Source of the DNA: Winogradskyella marincola
Lineage (GTDB): Bacteria; Bacteroidota; Bacteroidia; Flavobacteriales; Flavobacteriaceae
Length of the DNA: 64,000 nt
Reading direction: 5' to 3'
Assembly: GCF_029624125.1 (NCBI RefSeq)
Contig: NZ_JARSBN010000003.1
Span: 186,001-250,000 of the forward strand
Position numbers and translations under genes: made by a program. Under the pieces are notes generated by a model. The model was not told the origin of the DNA, made no database searches, and saw nothing but the letters and a program-made list of their open reading frames with translations. This document shows positions 62,258 to 64,000 of this stretch, piece after piece (positions within the stretch are counted from its first letter, which is position 1; each line of letters starts with the position of its first letter).

Positions 62258-64000
62258 ATGAGTGTACAAACTTGGACATGGATATTAGTAGGCGTTACGT
62301 TCGCACTATATTTCGGAATTGCAATTTGGGCCAGAGCAGGCTCAACAAAAGAATTTTATGTTGCTGGTGGTGGTGTTTCTCCACTTGCAAATGGTATGGC
62401 AACAGCTGCAGACTGGATGTCAGCTGCATCATTTATCTCAATGGCAGGTATTATTTCATTTACAGGCTATGATGGATCGGTTTACCTTATGGGTTGGACA
62501 GGTGGTTATGTGTTACTCGCCTTGCTACTCGCACCTTATTTAAGGAAATTTGGAAAGTTTACAGTGCCAGATTTTATAGGAGACAGATACTACTCTAACA
62601 CAGCAAGAACTGTAGCTGTAATATGTGCATTATTAGTGTCCTTTACTTATGTGGCAGGACAAATGCGTGGAGTAGGAGTTGTATTTTCTCAATTTTTACA
62701 AGTTGATATAAACATAGGTGTTGTCATCGGTATGGCTATTGTACTTGTGTTTGCATTCTTAGGCGGAATGAAAGGAATTACCTATACGCAAGTGGCACAA
62801 TATTGTGTTTTAATCTTTGCATTTATGGTACCTGCATTCTTTATTTCTATGCAGATGACAGGAAACATTATTCCACAAATAGGAATGGGAGGTGAGATTG
62901 AAAATGGAACACCTCTGTTAGAGCATCTCGATCAATTGCATACAAAACTAGGATTTAAAGAATATACAAGTGGAACAAAATCGACTTGGGATGTATTTGC
63001 AATTACACTGGCTCTTATGGTTGGTACAGCTGGTTTACCACACGTAATTGTACGTTTCTTTACAGTACCTAAGGTGAAAGATGCGCGTAAGTCTGCAGGT
63101 TTAGCATTGTTATTTATTGCTATACTTTATACTACAGCACCTGCAATTGCAGTGTTTGCAAGAACAAACTTAATCGAAACAGTAAGTAATACTGAATATA
63201 CTGAGGTTCCAGATTGGTTTAAGAATTGGGAGGATACAGGTTTAATTGCCTGGTCAGATAAAAATGGAGATGGAAAAATTCAGTATGTCGCAGGAAATGC
63301 TTTAGATGGAAAACCTGCATATACAGGTGAAGCGAATGACTCAAGCGCAAGAGGAGCGCATGGAGAGCGATTGGTTTCAAATGCCAATGCTGATGCAAAT
63401 GAACTTTATGTAGATAGGGATATCATGGTATTGGCAAATCCTGAAATTGCTAAACTTCCAAATTGGGTAATTGCTCTGGTTGCAGCAGGTGGACTAGCCG
63501 CAGCATTATCAACAGCGGCAGGACTGTTGCTGGTGATTTCTACATCAATATCTCATGATTTGATAAAGAAACAAATCAAACCAGATATTTCAGATAAAGG
63601 AGAGTTAATGTGGGCAAGAATATCTATTGTATTCGCTGTTGTAATAGCAGGACTTGCAGGTATTAAACCACCAGGCTTTGTCGCAGCGGTCGTCGCCTTG
63701 GCCTTTGGGTTGGCAGCAGCTTCATTCTTCCCGGCAATTATATTAGGAATTTTTGACAAGCGTATGAACAAACAAGGAGCCATAGCTGGTATGGTAGTTG
63801 GTATTTCGTTAATGTTGTTCTACATGATTAGATACAAGACAGGTTTAATTGGAGTAATGGATCCAAGACCAGCAAGCGAATGGTGGTTTGGTACTTCGCC
63901 AGAAGGCTTTGGTACCATAGCTATGCTTGTAAATGTTGTCGTCTCTGTAGTGGTCTCTCGTATGACTCCAGCACCACCACAGCATGTACAAGAAATTGTA
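62258..64000 (+). CDS. Sodium:solute symporter, VC_2705/ActP-like (3' end cut by window)
   Basis: Translation from ATG 62258 is open to the window edge (581 codons) and begins MSVQTWTWILVGVTFALYFG. SSS-family features include STKEFYVAGGGVSPLANGMATAADWMSAASFISMAG, GYVLLALLLAPYLRKFGKFTVPDFIGDRYYS, LPHVIVRFFTVPKVKDARKSA and GLAAALSTAAGLLLVISTSISHDL. A long extracellular loop contains DKNGDGKIQYV, an EF-hand-like calcium loop. It likely imports acetate or a similar acid with Na+. It is the last gene of the porin operon in the window and has no stop codon within it. Confidence 0.92.
   Translation, partial: MSVQTWTWILVGVTFALYFGIAIWARAGSTKEFYVAGGGVSPLANGMATAADWMSAASFISMAGIISFTGYDGSVYLMGWTGGYVLLALLLAPYLRKFGKFTVPDFIGDRYYSNTARTVAVICALLVSFTYVAGQMRGVGVVFSQFLQVDINIGVVIGMAIVLVFAFLGGMKGITYTQVAQYCVLIFAFMVPAFFISMQMTGNIIPQIGMGGEIENGTPLLEHLDQLHTKLGFKEYTSGTKSTWDVFAITLALMVGTAGLPHVIVRFFTVPKVKDARKSAGLALLFIAILYTTAPAIAVFARTNLIETVSNTEYTEVPDWFKNWEDTGLIAWSDKNGDGKIQYVAGNALDGKPAYTGEANDSSARGAHGERLVSNANADANELYVDRDIMVLANPEIAKLPNWVIALVAAGGLAAALSTAAGLLLVISTSISHDLIKKQIKPDISDKGELMWARISIVFAVVIAGLAGIKPPGFVAAVVALAFGLAAASFFPAIILGIFDKRMNKQGAIAGMVVGISLMLFYMIRYKTGLIGVMDPRPASEWWFGTSPEGFGTIAMLVNVVVSVVVSRMTPAPPQHVQEIV

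Noticed and set aside
1..64000. CRISPR array
   Set aside because: No set of short identical repeats with regular unique spacers occurs; the cassette repeats are too long, divergent and separated by genes.
1..64000. tRNA or rRNA genes
   Set aside because: I saw no cloverleaf with a recognisable T-arm or any rRNA-like stretch; a covariance-model scan would be needed to exclude a missed tRNA.

Overview
The window is A+T-rich chromosomal DNA from a member of the Flavobacteriaceae (Bacteroidota), probably marine. The inference rests on several things seen together: Bacteroidota-type promoters (TTTG, about 20 bp, TAnnTTTG, clearest upstream of the ferredoxin gene at 20663), weak Shine-Dalgarno sequences, many SCxxx lipoproteins, a TonB-dependent receptor with a CarboxypepD_reg-like plug extension, an LptD-like OstA protein, BshA of bacillithiol synthesis, and family-specific proteins (DUF5916, DUF6146-like, DUF6787-like, DUF6934-like). 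The genus cannot be fixed from the sequence alone. I found no rRNA, tRNA, CRISPR array or complete transposase.

Layout. 1-5.7 kb: coiled-coil membrane protein, hutI, fumC, thioredoxin-like protein, DUF6263-like protein. 5.8-6.85 kb: a solitary mobile gene cassette (X). 6.86-21 kb: outer-membrane protein, LolD-type ATPase, DUF5916 protein, a His-rich/TonB receptor locus, DUF937 protein, serA, serC, LuxC-type acyl-CoA reductase, ferredoxin. 21.2-26.7 kb: an accessory block of seven unrelated small genes, nearly all exported or membrane-bound, separated by 95-156 bp imperfectly palindromic repeats. 26.7-33.8 kb: LysE/LysR pair, fatty acid hydroxylase family protein, secreted proteins, DUF983 protein and an AraC regulator. 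33.8-45.2 kb: RidA, LptD-like, amidase, MCE protein, two Fe-S oxidoreductase subunits and small proteins, serB. 45.4-54.5 kb: GH3/beta-lactamase fusion, bshA, GIY-YIG-like, DUF2200, LamG lipoprotein, RDD protein, GH53 galactanase. 54.5-55.5 kb: a second solitary cassette (Y). 55.6-64 kb: AGCS symporter, AraC regulator divergent from an aldehyde dehydrogenase/DUF779 pair, an IS1 InsA-like DNA-binding protein, and a porin/DUF4212/sodium:solute symporter operon that runs off the right edge.

The most unusual content is the cassette system. In the 21-27 kb block and in the two solitary copies 50 kb apart, each gene or gene pair is followed by a long imperfect palindrome. In seven of the nine units the first 9-16 bases of the unit are complementary, with G-T wobble, to the first bases of that unit's own downstream palindrome. 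That is the geometry of integron cassettes, where the attC outer core is split between the two ends of the cassette. The repeats do not match the classical GTTRRRY core and no integrase is present in the window, so this looks like a divergent, integron-like cassette system of Bacteroidota, driven by a recombinase elsewhere in the genome or lost. Solitary units X and Y also share a 5' half-site and are bounded by the same 10 bp inverted repeat (CGCTTATCGG), so a TIR-type element is a competing explanation.

The other regions are mostly ordinary housekeeping: serine synthesis (serA, serC, serB at three loci), envelope biogenesis, and a C2/aldehyde metabolism and uptake region (ALDH, DUF779, porin, symporter) with recognisable candidate operators.
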